Part shown: one piece after another, positions 1 to 6,032 of the stretch
Numbering within the stretch: the stretch's first letter is position 1
Layout of the letters: every line of letters begins with the position of its first letter
Source of the DNA: a virus
Strand: one strand, 5' to 3'
DNA length: 40,601 nucleotides
Virus record (IMG/VR): IMGVR_UViG_3300032668_000056
Coordinates: 1-40,601 of that record
The notes under the pieces: generated by a model
Seen by the model: the letters and a program-made list of their open reading frames with translations, nothing else
The model's database searches: none
What the model was told of the DNA's origin: nothing
Translations under genes and position numbers: made by a program

Positions 1-430
1 GTGGGTTTATAACGCGGCAGGTACTACTGTAGATCCAATCTACGATGTAGGCTCCATCGGCGGCGGTCGTCTATGGCACGGCCCATTTGACCTACCTGTT
101 ATCAAGGCAATTGTTAAGCAGGGTGTTGTGCAGGAAGACGTTCGAGGCTTCTACAACACTGAATCTATCCACCTGCTTATTGACGCCAATGACGCTGAGG
201 CCATCTACCCTAACGTCTTTATGAACCCAGAGCTGCAGGACCGCAGCCGTATTGTCTGGAACGGTAGCGTTTACCGCCCTAATAATGTCCAGCCTCGTGC
301 CATTATTGCCAACCAATATACCCTTCTATTTGTCGAATGCCTTCAGGTCATGCCTGAAGAAATGGTTAATGACACCCAGTTTGTCCAGTATGCCAGCCCT
401 GTCCCAGATACATTTGAGGAGCTTAGCTGA
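1..430 (+). CDS. C-terminal part of an unrecognised virion-region protein
   Basis: The reading frame (codons starting at position 2) is open from the window edge to the TGA at 428-430, so this is the last ~142 residues of a longer protein whose start lies upstream. A GTG at 128 exists, but the frame stays open before it, so I do not take it as the start. The visible part is a mixed globular sequence rich in Asn, Pro and aromatic residues, with a GGGRLWHGPFD segment near its start. It has no membrane segment or enzyme motif. Its place just before small head/neck-region genes and the tail module suggests a structural or head-associated protein; that is inference from position only. The next gene starts in the overlapping bases of its stop codon. 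Confidence 0.75.
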   Translation, partial: WVYNAAGTTVDPIYDVGSIGGGRLWHGPFDLPVIKAIVKQGVVQEDVRGFYNTESIHLLIDANDAEAIYPNVFMNPELQDRSRIVWNGSVYRPNNVQPRAIIANQYTLLFVECLQVMPEEMVNDTQFVQYASPVPDTFEELS

Positions 431-561
431 TGCCATTTAAGTCAAAAGCTCAAGAGGCTTACATGTTTATCCATCACCCTCAGATGGCCAAGCAGTGGGC
501 CAAGATCACTCCTAACCCTCAGTCTCTACCAGAGAAGGTAAGTAAGAATGCCAACAAGTAA
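430..561 (+). CDS. Small basic phage protein (MPFKSKAQ type)
   Basis: A 43-residue ORF starting with ATG at 430, which shares a base with the upstream TGA (TGATG), so translation is probably coupled. It begins MPFKSKAQEAYMF and continues with HHPQMAKQWAKITPN. Short proteins with this opening and a MAKxWAK helix recur in many phage genomes near structural genes; the function is not known to me. It is short and basic, with one predicted amphipathic helix. The end overlaps the next gene by 14 bases. The start fits the tight packing and the absence of any better upstream codon. Confidence 0.7.
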   Translation: MPFKSKAQEAYMFIHHPQMAKQWAKITPNPQSLPEKVSKNANK

Positions 562-775
562 AAGCCCTAAGAAAATAGTCGCTAAGAAGACTGTCAAGGT
601 AGCTGGCCAAAAGCACGTTGTCGAGAAGAAGGCTAACGGCGAGATTGATGTTGCACATCCAAATGGCGGAAAGACCTACAACCTTTCTAAGCTGGCTGGA
701 GCCAAGACCATCAAACAAGGAACCGCTTCAGTCAAGAAGTGGCACAGTACCCACCCTAAGAAAGGCGGCAAATAA
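548..775 (+). CDS. Lys-rich small protein, function unknown
   Basis: A 75-residue protein from ATG 548, overlapping the previous gene by 14 bases and ending in TAATG, which provides the next start. It is strongly basic: MPTSKSPKKIVAKKTVKVA at the N terminus and KKWHSTHPKKGGK at the C terminus, with a more ordinary middle around HPNGGKTYNLSKLAG. There is no signal peptide, membrane segment or known catalytic motif. The charge suggests nucleic acid contact, perhaps a minor virion component given its position among head/neck genes, but this is inference. An overlapping frame at 618-806 gives a less plausible protein and is rejected. Confidence 0.7.
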   Translation: MPTSKSPKKIVAKKTVKVAGQKHVVEKKANGEIDVAHPNGGKTYNLSKLAGAKTIKQGTASVKKWHSTHPKKGGK

Positions 776-1083
776 TGGCGCTAACACACTCAGTTGTAAC
801 CCTTAACGCTTCAACAGCTGTATCCCTTAATACGGATCCTGCAGTAACTACCTCTATTGAGGCTCGTAACAAGTGGCAGTACGGCACAATCTCTATCCAA
901 AATACTGACGCAACAATTACAGTCTACCTAGGCGGGTCTACCGTCAGCTCTTCTTCTTATGGCGTTCAGCTTATTGCTGGAGCTTCAGTAACCCTAGACA
1001 GCCTTGGACCTGAAGACGTCATCTACGCAATTGCAGCCTCAGGAACTCCTAAAGTTGCGACCTTGATGGTCACCACTGCATGA
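775..1083 (+). CDS. Beta-rich small virion protein candidate
   Basis: A 102-residue protein beginning at ATG 775, overlapping the previous stop by one base. The sequence is Ser/Thr/Val/Ala-rich and has the alternating hydrophobic pattern of a beta sandwich (for example KWQYGTISIQNTDATITVYL). It contains no cysteine and little charge. Such small beta proteins near capsid genes are often decoration or head-fibre proteins, but nothing here proves that role. It overlaps the next small gene by four bases (ATGA). A frame on the opposite strand over the same bases is a shadow. Confidence 0.75.
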   Translation: MALTHSVVTLNASTAVSLNTDPAVTTSIEARNKWQYGTISIQNTDATITVYLGGSTVSSSSYGVQLIAGASVTLDSLGPEDVIYAIAASGTPKVATLMVTTA

Positions 1084-1169
1084 GCATCCGCATAACTAAA
1101 AAGGGCGAGAGAATCAGCGTAGCTACCGCATCTCAGTCCAAGAACACCATTAAGATCAAGAAACCCTAA
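1080..1169 (+). CDS. Very short basic ORF (29 aa)
   Basis: ATG at 1080 overlaps the upstream TGA as ATGA, giving MSIRITKKGERISVATASQS and then NTIKIKKP before TAA at 1167-1169. It fills the gap between two genes in the same closely packed run, and its start is in a translational-coupling position. The product has 29 residues and is basic. It is too short for a family call. It may be a real microprotein or only a coupling remnant; the continuous packing and the Shine-Dalgarno AAGGAG immediately after its stop are the main support. Confidence 0.45.
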   Translation: MSIRITKKGERISVATASQSKNTIKIKKP

Positions 1170-1179
1170 GGAGTAGGAC

Positions 1180-1371
1180 ATGGATAAGAAGAAAAAGAAG
1201 CCACTAGGCGAGGGCTCTCGCTTTGAAGATATTGAAAAGAAGGCAGCTAAGTCTGGCGCCAAGAACCCAGCGGCTGTTGCTGCTGCAGCAGGCGACAAGA
1301 AGTACGGAATTGCTAAGATGGAGAAGCTTGCTCAAAAGGGCAAGAAAGACGCTAAGAAAGGTAAGAAATAA
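1180..1371 (+). CDS. Extremely Lys-rich small protein with KKYG motif
   Basis: A 63-residue protein from ATG 1180, preceded by AAGGAG at good spacing. About 20 of 63 residues are Lys, with a KKKKK run at residues 3-7 and a KGKKDAKKGKK tail. The centre reads GSRFEDIEKKAAK, then NPAAVAAAAGDKKYGIAKM, which looks like a helix-turn-helix-sized alpha hairpin. Similar NPAA...GxKKYG proteins occur in phage virion regions in my experience, with unknown role. Its stop overlaps the next ATG (TAATG). Binding of packaged DNA is a reasonable but unproven idea. Confidence 0.7.
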   Translation: MDKKKKKPLGEGSRFEDIEKKAAKSGAKNPAAVAAAAGDKKYGIAKMEKLAQKGKKDAKKGKK

Positions 1372-1496
1372 TGTGCATGTCATGTGGATGCGGTAAGAAG
1401 AAAGGCGAAGCTGGATACGGCAAGGGCAAGATGGCTGCTAAGAAGGCCGCTGCTAAGCCAATGGCTTCTATGAAGAAGATGGGCAAGAAGAAGTAA
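1371..1496 (+). CDS. Small Cys- and Lys-rich protein (41 aa)
   Basis: ATG 1371 overlaps the upstream TAA by one base, and the TAA at 1494-1496 ends a 41-residue product. It opens MCMSCGCGKKK, with cysteines at residues 2, 5 and 7, then a stretch of Gly, Ala, Met and Lys ending MGKKK. The cysteine triplet could hold a metal or cross-link another copy; the remainder is disordered and basic. It is the third lysine-rich small gene in succession, and the packing and coupling support it as real. Function not recognised. Confidence 0.6.
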   Translation: MCMSCGCGKKKGEAGYGKGKMAAKKAAAKPMASMKKMGKKK

Positions 1497-1652
1497 GTGG
1501 CCCACAAAGATTCAAAATGGGAGAAGGGGATGACCCCGGCCCAGAAGGAAAAGTTTGAAAAGAAGGACGCTAAGAACGACAAGGCGCTAGCCGAGGAGAT
1601 CAAGAAGTCCGTCAAGCCAAAGAAGGCCACGAAGACCAAGAAGTCTAAGTAA
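1497..1652 (+). CDS. Lys-rich coiled-coil-like small protein (51 aa)
   Basis: GTG at 1497 follows the previous stop directly, giving a 51-residue product beginning MAHKDSKWEKGMTPAQKEKF. About 18 residues are Lys, mixed with Glu and Asp in a helical charge pattern, and the C terminus is KKATKTKKSK. An internal ATG at 1530 would remove the first 11 residues, but GTG keeps the gene in contact with its neighbour. It is the last gene before a strong terminator, so it ends the first transcription unit seen here. Function unknown. Confidence 0.6.
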   Translation: MAHKDSKWEKGMTPAQKEKFEKKDAKNDKALAEEIKKSVKPKKATKTKKSK

Positions 1653-1657
1653 TGCTT

Positions 1658-1680
1658 AGCCCCCGAAAGGGGGCTTTGTC
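1658..1680 (+). terminator. Rho-independent terminator
   Basis: A perfect 7-bp stem AGCCCCC / GGGGGCT encloses a GAAA tetraloop at 1665-1668, followed by a T-rich stretch (TTTGTCATTT). It lies six bases after the stop of the lysine-rich gene cluster. The GC-rich stem, GNRA loop and T tract are a textbook intrinsic terminator. It separates the small-gene cluster from the neck/tail module. Confidence 0.88.
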
Positions 1681-1756
1681 ATTTATCCTTAAATAGTAGT
1701 CCTGTGCGGGACTGCGGCTATACCTTGCGAACACCCTGCTTCCATTAGGAGTTACG
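1681..1756 (+). promoter_or_regulatory. Intergenic leader of the tail module, possible promoter
   Basis: This 76-base gap follows the terminator and precedes the gene at 1757, so a new promoter is expected. A TATACC hexamer lies at 1719-1724, but I find no good -35 at the usual distance. A small hairpin AGTCC-N6-GGACT (1698-1713) sits just before it. The ribosome binding site of the next gene is TTAGGAG at 1745-1751. The promoter call is weak; the hairpin might equally be a leader or operator element. Confidence 0.3.
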
Positions 1757-1891
1757 ATGGCTAATATCATCTTTGGCGATAAAGATGGCTTCGAAGAGTC
1801 AATCTTTCAAAACCTGCCAGGCGCAAGAGATAACCGTAACAATCTACTAATGGTCACAGCGGCGTTGTTGCTGGGTAAGAAGATTAAGTGA
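1757..1891 (+). CDS. Small protein at head of the neck/tail module (44 aa)
   Basis: ATG 1757 with TTAGGAG six bases upstream gives a 44-residue product starting MANIIFGDKDGFEESIFQNL and ending in a short hydrophobic helix, LLMVTAALLLGKKIK. The C-terminal 12-residue hydrophobic run flanked by Lys could be a short membrane-contacting or packing helix. The next gene begins at a GTG that overlaps its stop by four bases. It is the first gene after the terminator. Function unknown; the good ribosome binding site and coupling support it. Confidence 0.6.
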   Translation: MANIIFGDKDGFEESIFQNLPGARDNRNNLLMVTAALLLGKKIK

Positions 1892-2211
1892 ACCTCCAGG
1901 ACGATCCCGAGGTAACCCGAAAGATAAACAGCCTGTTAACAGGCGCCTTTCGCACGCACGCAGTAAAGACTGGGTGGACAAAAGACCTAGCAGATGCGGT
2001 AACCGTACGCTTTGACGGCGATAACTTTGAGTATGTGATCAACCCTGCCTATAAGGAGAAGGTTGATAATGCTGAGTATGGCGACGGATCAAGCGGCCCT
2101 AAGCGAGCCATGTTTACCTTTACCCATGAAGCCAGCGAGATCATTGCTGATGTAGCTGACGAAGCAATTATGGATTACATCTTTGGTGAGCAGCAGGGGG
2201 AGATCGCCTAA
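1888..2211 (+). CDS. Putative neck / head-tail connector protein
   Basis: A 107-residue protein from GTG 1888 (GTGA overlap with the preceding gene), ending in TAATG with the next gene. It is acidic and globular: MNLQDDPEVTRKINSLLTG, later VTVRFDGDNFEYVINPAYK and an acidic C-terminal helix. No catalytic motif is visible. Two genes of about 100 and 200 residues between the head genes and the sheath are typically neck, head-completion or tail-terminator proteins in contractile-tailed phages, so I place it there by position. Identity to a named family is not established. Confidence 0.6.
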   Translation: MNLQDDPEVTRKINSLLTGAFRTHAVKTGWTKDLADAVTVRFDGDNFEYVINPAYKEKVDNAEYGDGSSGPKRAMFTFTHEASEIIADVADEAIMDYIFGEQQGEIA

Positions 2212-2858
2212 TGTTTATCCTACGAGAAGACTTAGCCCTAAAGAACTGGCTATCAGGTATCAAAGTATCTGACGGCGTTAGCTCTATGCGCCCTGTTCAG
2301 GTTTGGTTTACCCTGCCTGAAGTTGAAGTTCGTTCTCAGTCCTACCCTTACATCACCATAGACCTTATTGATATTCGTCAGTCAAATGAGCGCCAAGCGT
2401 CTGGCACAATCTATGACGCAGACTTTGGTGGAACAGTAGCCCCAGAAGATGGAGTGGTCTACTCATACGAGTACCCAGTTACATATGACCTTTACTACCA
2501 GATCACCACATACTCTCGTAACCCACGTCATGATCGAGCCCTGCTTAATGTTTTTATGAAGTACGCAACCCCAGGCAAGTATGGTCATCTTCCACTTCCA
2601 AATGACTATGGAACTGACGATACCAACACTACCTATGAGTGGCGCCACATGTTTGTGGAAGGCTTTGTAAAACGCGACGTTATCGAAGATAACCGTCGCC
2701 TATTTAGAAACACAATAACTGTTCGCGTGCTTACTGAGCTAACTCAGGAAGCCGCAAGCAACGCTCTCTACGAAGTAGAGAACGTAGACATCACGACGAA
2801 TATATCGAGCATACCAACTGGATACACCCCGGTCCAAGATACGGTCACTTCCGACTAA
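2211..2858 (+). CDS. Putative tail terminator / neck protein
   Basis: A 215-residue protein starting at ATG 2211, one base overlapping the upstream stop. It starts MFILREDLALKNWLSGIKV and contains a long central alpha/beta region with many aromatic residues (VTYDLYYQITTYSRNPRHD) and Asp/Thr-rich turns. Position immediately before the tail sheath is where contractile phages place the tail terminator or tail completion protein, which caps the tube and joins it to the head. No sequence motif makes the assignment certain. A Shine-Dalgarno for the sheath gene (AAGGAG) follows its stop. Confidence 0.6.
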   Translation: MFILREDLALKNWLSGIKVSDGVSSMRPVQVWFTLPEVEVRSQSYPYITIDLIDIRQSNERQASGTIYDADFGGTVAPEDGVVYSYEYPVTYDLYYQITTYSRNPRHDRALLNVFMKYATPGKYGHLPLPNDYGTDDTNTTYEWRHMFVEGFVKRDVIEDNRRLFRNTITVRVLTELTQEAASNALYEVENVDITTNISSIPTGYTPVQDTVTSD

Positions 2859-2876
2859 CCAATCAAGGAGATATAA

Positions 2877-4406
2877 ATGGCAGTTTATCAACAGCCAGGC
2901 GTATACGTTCAAGAAGTCTTGAGCGCAGTACCGCCTACAGTTGGAGCCTCGACAGCCGCTATAGGAGCATTCCTAGGAGCTATCAACCAGGGTCCTCTAA
3001 CACCTACAGTAGTAACCAAGTGGTCTGATTTCGTTAACCTCTACGGAGGATTTGTTGGCGATGCTACAGACAACCTACGTCTTGCAGTCAAGTCTTTCCT
3101 AGTAGACAACAATGGTGGAGCTTGTGCAGTCCAGCGTGTACTAGGTACTGGAACAGCTACATCTACCCAGTCTTTCTATGACAGCTCAGGAACTGGCGGA
3201 ACAGCTGGTTCAGCAATCTCTATCGTTATCTCTGCAGCCAACCCAGGCGCATGGGGCAACAAGATCTATGTAGACATCGTAAAGACAACAGCTACAGCTG
3301 CAACCTTTACTCTTGTTGTTCACGTAGGCGATGGCACATCCTCAACAATCGTTGAGACATGGCCTAACCTATCTATGTCATCAACAGACCCACGCTACGT
3401 AGTTAACTTTGTTAACAGCAACTCAAAGTATGTAGTCGTTTCTCTTCCTTTGTCAAATGGTACAACAGCTTCTTCACCAGCTAACGTCCCTGTGTCACAA
3501 ACCGCACAGCCATTGGCTTCTGGTGTAGACGCTACAGGTGGACAAACAGCTACTTCTGTTGCTGGAGCTGTAAACAGCTTTGACACCATCACTCAGACCT
3601 TGGTGCTTAACGCCCCAGGAATTACTGATGCTACAAACGTAAATACAATCTTGGCATACGCAGCTACACGTGGAGACGTGTTCGTAGTCATCGACCCTAT
3701 CGCTGACACAGTAGCTAACCAACTAACCTTGGCTGCTTCTTACACCTCAACCTCTTACGGCGCTGTGTACTACCCACAGATCACAGTTGCTGATCCAACA
3801 TCTTCTGCCCCAGGCGTAGTGCGCACGATCAACCCTGGTGGAGCTGTTGTAGCTCAGTACCTTGTAACAGACCACGTAACTGGGCCATTCAAGGCTCCAG
3901 CTGGTATCAAGACACGTATTGGTGGAGCTGTATCAGTTGCAGCTTTGACCAACACTAACTTGGCTTCAATGAACAGCGCTGCTGCCCCTGTTAACGCAAT
4001 TCGTTTCGTTCCAGGCTCAGGCATCGTAATCATGGGCGCTCGTACCCTACAACCAGGGTACTCAACAATGTACGTGCCCGTCCGTCGTTCTCTTCAATAC
4101 ATTGAAAAGGCGCTTACAAACCTTACACAGTTTGCAATCTTTGAGCCAAACGATCAACGTCTATGGCGTCAACTATCAGCAACTGTAGGTAACTTCCTCA
4201 CAGACTACTGGCGTCAAGGTGGTTTGAGCGGTTCAACACCAGCTCAAGCTTTCTACGCTGTCTGCGATAGCACAAACAACACATCAGTAACCATCAACAA
4301 TGGTGAGCTTCACATTGATGTGGGTGTTGCCCTAGAACGTCCAGCAGAGTTCGTCGTAATTCGTATTTCACAATACGACGGCGGCACAACAGTAACCACA
4401 GCATAA
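2877..4406 (+). CDS. Contractile tail sheath protein
   Basis: A 509-residue protein from ATG 2877, with AAGGAG eight bases upstream. The N terminus MAVYQQPGVYVQEV is the characteristic opening of tail sheath subunits, and the C-terminal domain shows the expected conserved features: FAIFEPNDQRLWRQLSATV, then a segment ending QAFYAVCD, and near the end ALERPAEFVVIRISQYDGG. A variable Ser/Thr-rich middle domain (about residues 90-220) faces outward in known sheaths. The protein polymerises around the tube and contracts during injection. It is followed by the tube gene, as in other myoviruses, which fixes the tail type of this phage. Confidence 0.95.
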   Translation: MAVYQQPGVYVQEVLSAVPPTVGASTAAIGAFLGAINQGPLTPTVVTKWSDFVNLYGGFVGDATDNLRLAVKSFLVDNNGGACAVQRVLGTGTATSTQSFYDSSGTGGTAGSAISIVISAANPGAWGNKIYVDIVKTTATAATFTLVVHVGDGTSSTIVETWPNLSMSSTDPRYVVNFVNSNSKYVVVSLPLSNGTTASSPANVPVSQTAQPLASGVDATGGQTATSVAGAVNSFDTITQTLVLNAPGITDATNVNTILAYAATRGDVFVVIDPIADTVANQLTLAASYTSTSYGAVYYPQITVADPTSSAPGVVRTINPGGAVVAQYLVTDHVTGPFKAPAGIKTRIGGAVSVAALTNTNLASMNSAAAPVNAIRFVPGSGIVIMGARTLQPGYSTMYVPVRRSLQYIEKALTNLTQFAIFEPNDQRLWRQLSATVGNFLTDYWRQGGLSGSTPAQAFYAVCDSTNNTSVTINNGELHIDVGVALERPAEFVVIRISQYDGGTTVTTA

Positions 4407-4420
4407 GGAGATAAATAAAC

Positions 4421-5065
4421 ATGCCAACTAATGACGTTTCACGTTGGGGTTCGGTTGCGACTGATCCGCTACGTAATTTCCGATTCCAGGTTGAGTTCTT
4501 GCCTCCTTCAAACGGTGGTACCTACTTTAACCCTGCGTCAACAGCAGCAACAACAGGCTTCTCTGGTGGATTCACCAGCGTATCTGGCCTAACCATCAAC
4601 ACACAGGCTATTGCCTACCGTGAAGGTGGATACAACACTACTGTTCACCAGATCCCTGGAATGACAACATTCAACCCTATCGTGCTCAGCCGCGGTATGG
4701 TCTATGGTCAAGATCAAGCTATCACATGGATGCGTGCCCTATTTGCAGCAGCAGCTGGCGATGGAATCGCACTAGGTTCTTCAGACTTCCGTTTAGACCT
4801 TAACATCTATGTAAACGATCACCCATCAACAACAAGTGCACCGAACTCAGCTTCTGGCGCAGCAGGATCAAACACACCTCTTGTTCTCTTCCGCGTCCAC
4901 AACGCTTGGATCAGCACCTTGTCATACAACGATCTAAACGGTACAGACAACAATATCTTGTTTGAGGGTATCACCCTTGTCCACGAAGGCTTGTCAGTTG
5001 AGTTCGTTGATAGCACAGGAGCACCATACACAGGAAAGAGTGGAGTGGCTCCAGCCGCTTACTAA
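4421..5065 (+). CDS. Tail tube protein (gp19-like)
   Basis: A 214-residue protein from ATG 4421 with AAGGAG upstream. The opening SRWGSVATDPLRNFRFQVEF and the segment FTSVSGLTINTQAIAYREGG match the pattern of T4 gp19-type tube subunits, in which Asp-Pro-Leu/Arg-Asn-Phe begins the first strand of the beta barrel. Later parts include MTTFNPIVLSRGMVYG and VEFVDSTG. The subunits stack as hexameric rings to form the inner tube through which DNA passes. Position directly after the sheath is canonical. A longer-than-usual loop (PSTTSAPNSASGAAGSN, about residues 129-145) is probably a surface insertion. Confidence 0.92.
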   Translation: MPTNDVSRWGSVATDPLRNFRFQVEFLPPSNGGTYFNPASTAATTGFSGGFTSVSGLTINTQAIAYREGGYNTTVHQIPGMTTFNPIVLSRGMVYGQDQAITWMRALFAAAAGDGIALGSSDFRLDLNIYVNDHPSTTSAPNSASGAAGSNTPLVLFRVHNAWISTLSYNDLNGTDNNILFEGITLVHEGLSVEFVDSTGAPYTGKSGVAPAAY

Positions 5066-5087
5066 TACTTAACAAGGAGAACAATTC

Positions 5088-5885
5088 GTGTCACAAATTA
5101 CCGATGCAGCCACAATTAATAAACTATCCGAACAGATGTCTCTATCCAGCGGAGAGCCAAAAGTCGAAGTTACGACTGAGGCTCCCGCTGATAGCAGAGT
5201 CCATCTACCTGGAGGTTATATTAAGCCTGATGGCACTGTAGTCAAATATGTAGAAGTCCGAGAGCTTAACGGAATCGATGAAGAAGCTATCGCTAAGTCT
5301 GGTACACCAGCCAAAGCGCTTCTGACAATTCTTGCCCGTGGGCTTGTTGACGTCGACGGAGATCGACCATCCAAAGATGTCTTGGATGCCCTTCTTTCAG
5401 GAGACAGAGACGCAATCATGCTGGGTATCCGAAAGGTTACGTTTGGCAAAGAAGCCAAGCTTGAGTCTTTTTGCCCAACATGCGAGAAGGTTCATATCTT
5501 CGACATTGACCTAGACAAGGACGTCAAGGTTACTGAACTAGATAACCCGATCGACGACCGCAGTTGGACAGCAAAGATCAAGAAGGGCGAGGTCACTTTA
5601 GTACTTCCTAACGGCATTACCCAGCGTAAGGTCATGGAAGCATCAGATAAGACTACCGCCGAGATCAACACCATGATCCTGTCTGGATGCGTTCTAGCTG
5701 TTAATGGCTCACCTGCACGTCCGAACACCGTACTAGAACTTGGCATACAAGACCGTGAAACTCTCATCTTAGAGATTATGGACCGCAACCCTGGTCCCCG
5801 CCTCATGGGGGTGACAAAGGCCTGCGAGGCATGTGGAACAGAAGTTGCTGTACCGCTCAGCCTGGCTGCTTTGTTTCGCCTATAA
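5088..5885 (+). CDS. Tail assembly chaperone, zinc-binding, upstream frame
   Basis: A 265-residue protein from GTG 5088, with AAGGAG nine bases before it. Two CxxC pairs, at Cys129/132 (FCPTCEK) and Cys246/249 (CEACGTE), could form a zinc ribbon. The section with LLSGDRDAIMLGIRKVTFGK is typical of the T4 gp26-like baseplate/chaperone family found between tube and tape measure genes. Its place there is the normal site of the tail assembly chaperone, which coats the tape measure protein during tail building. Its last 53 bases overlap a second frame that may be reached by frameshift. The first 40 residues look disordered. Family call is good, biochemical role inferred. Confidence 0.78.
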   Translation: MSQITDAATINKLSEQMSLSSGEPKVEVTTEAPADSRVHLPGGYIKPDGTVVKYVEVRELNGIDEEAIAKSGTPAKALLTILARGLVDVDGDRPSKDVLDALLSGDRDAIMLGIRKVTFGKEAKLESFCPTCEKVHIFDIDLDKDVKVTELDNPIDDRSWTAKIKKGEVTLVLPNGITQRKVMEASDKTTAEINTMILSGCVLAVNGSPARPNTVLELGIQDRETLILEIMDRNPGPRLMGVTKACEACGTEVAVPLSLAALFRL

Positions 5886-6018
5886 GGAAAAAGATTATGA
5901 GGCCTTGCTTGACCAGTACGAATGGTTAACAAGGGCGTTTACTGGATGGACGTTAGCCGATATTCGCAACATGTCCTTCAGAGAACGTAAAAACTGGATT
6001 GAACGTTCACGTAGATAA
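5833..6018 (+). CDS. Overlapping second-frame chaperone extension
   Basis: This frame is +1 (or -2) relative to the preceding gene and runs through its stop codon to TAG-like termination at 6016-6018 (TAA). From GTG 5833 it encodes 61 residues, of which the last 45 look protein-like: YKEKDYEALLDQYEWL, WTLADIRNMSFRERKNWIER. The W...ADI..M.FRER..W signature is typical of second-frame products of tail assembly chaperone pairs. It could be made as a fusion by frameshift near TTTCGCC (5874-5880), or separately from a weak GTG with little ribosome binding site. I favour a fusion, but no certain slippery site is visible. Confidence 0.65.
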   Translation: MEQKLLYRSAWLLCFAYKEKDYEALLDQYEWLTRAFTGWTLADIRNMSFRERKNWIERSRR

Positions 6019-6032
6019 GTAAGGAGGTTAGT

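Noticed and set aside
618-806. 62-residue overlapping frame on the + strand
   Set aside because: It lies inside two better supported genes and its product shows no protein-like pattern.
1698-1713. Small hairpin AGTCC-N6-GGACT in the leader of the tail module as a riboswitch or attenuator
   Set aside because: A 5-bp stem is easily found by chance and no larger conserved structure can be seen.
5492-5932. 146-residue reading frame on the minus strand across the chaperone gene
   Set aside because: The product is low complexity and Ser/Arg-rich, it lies against a well-supported gene, and no promoter or ribosome binding site is visible.
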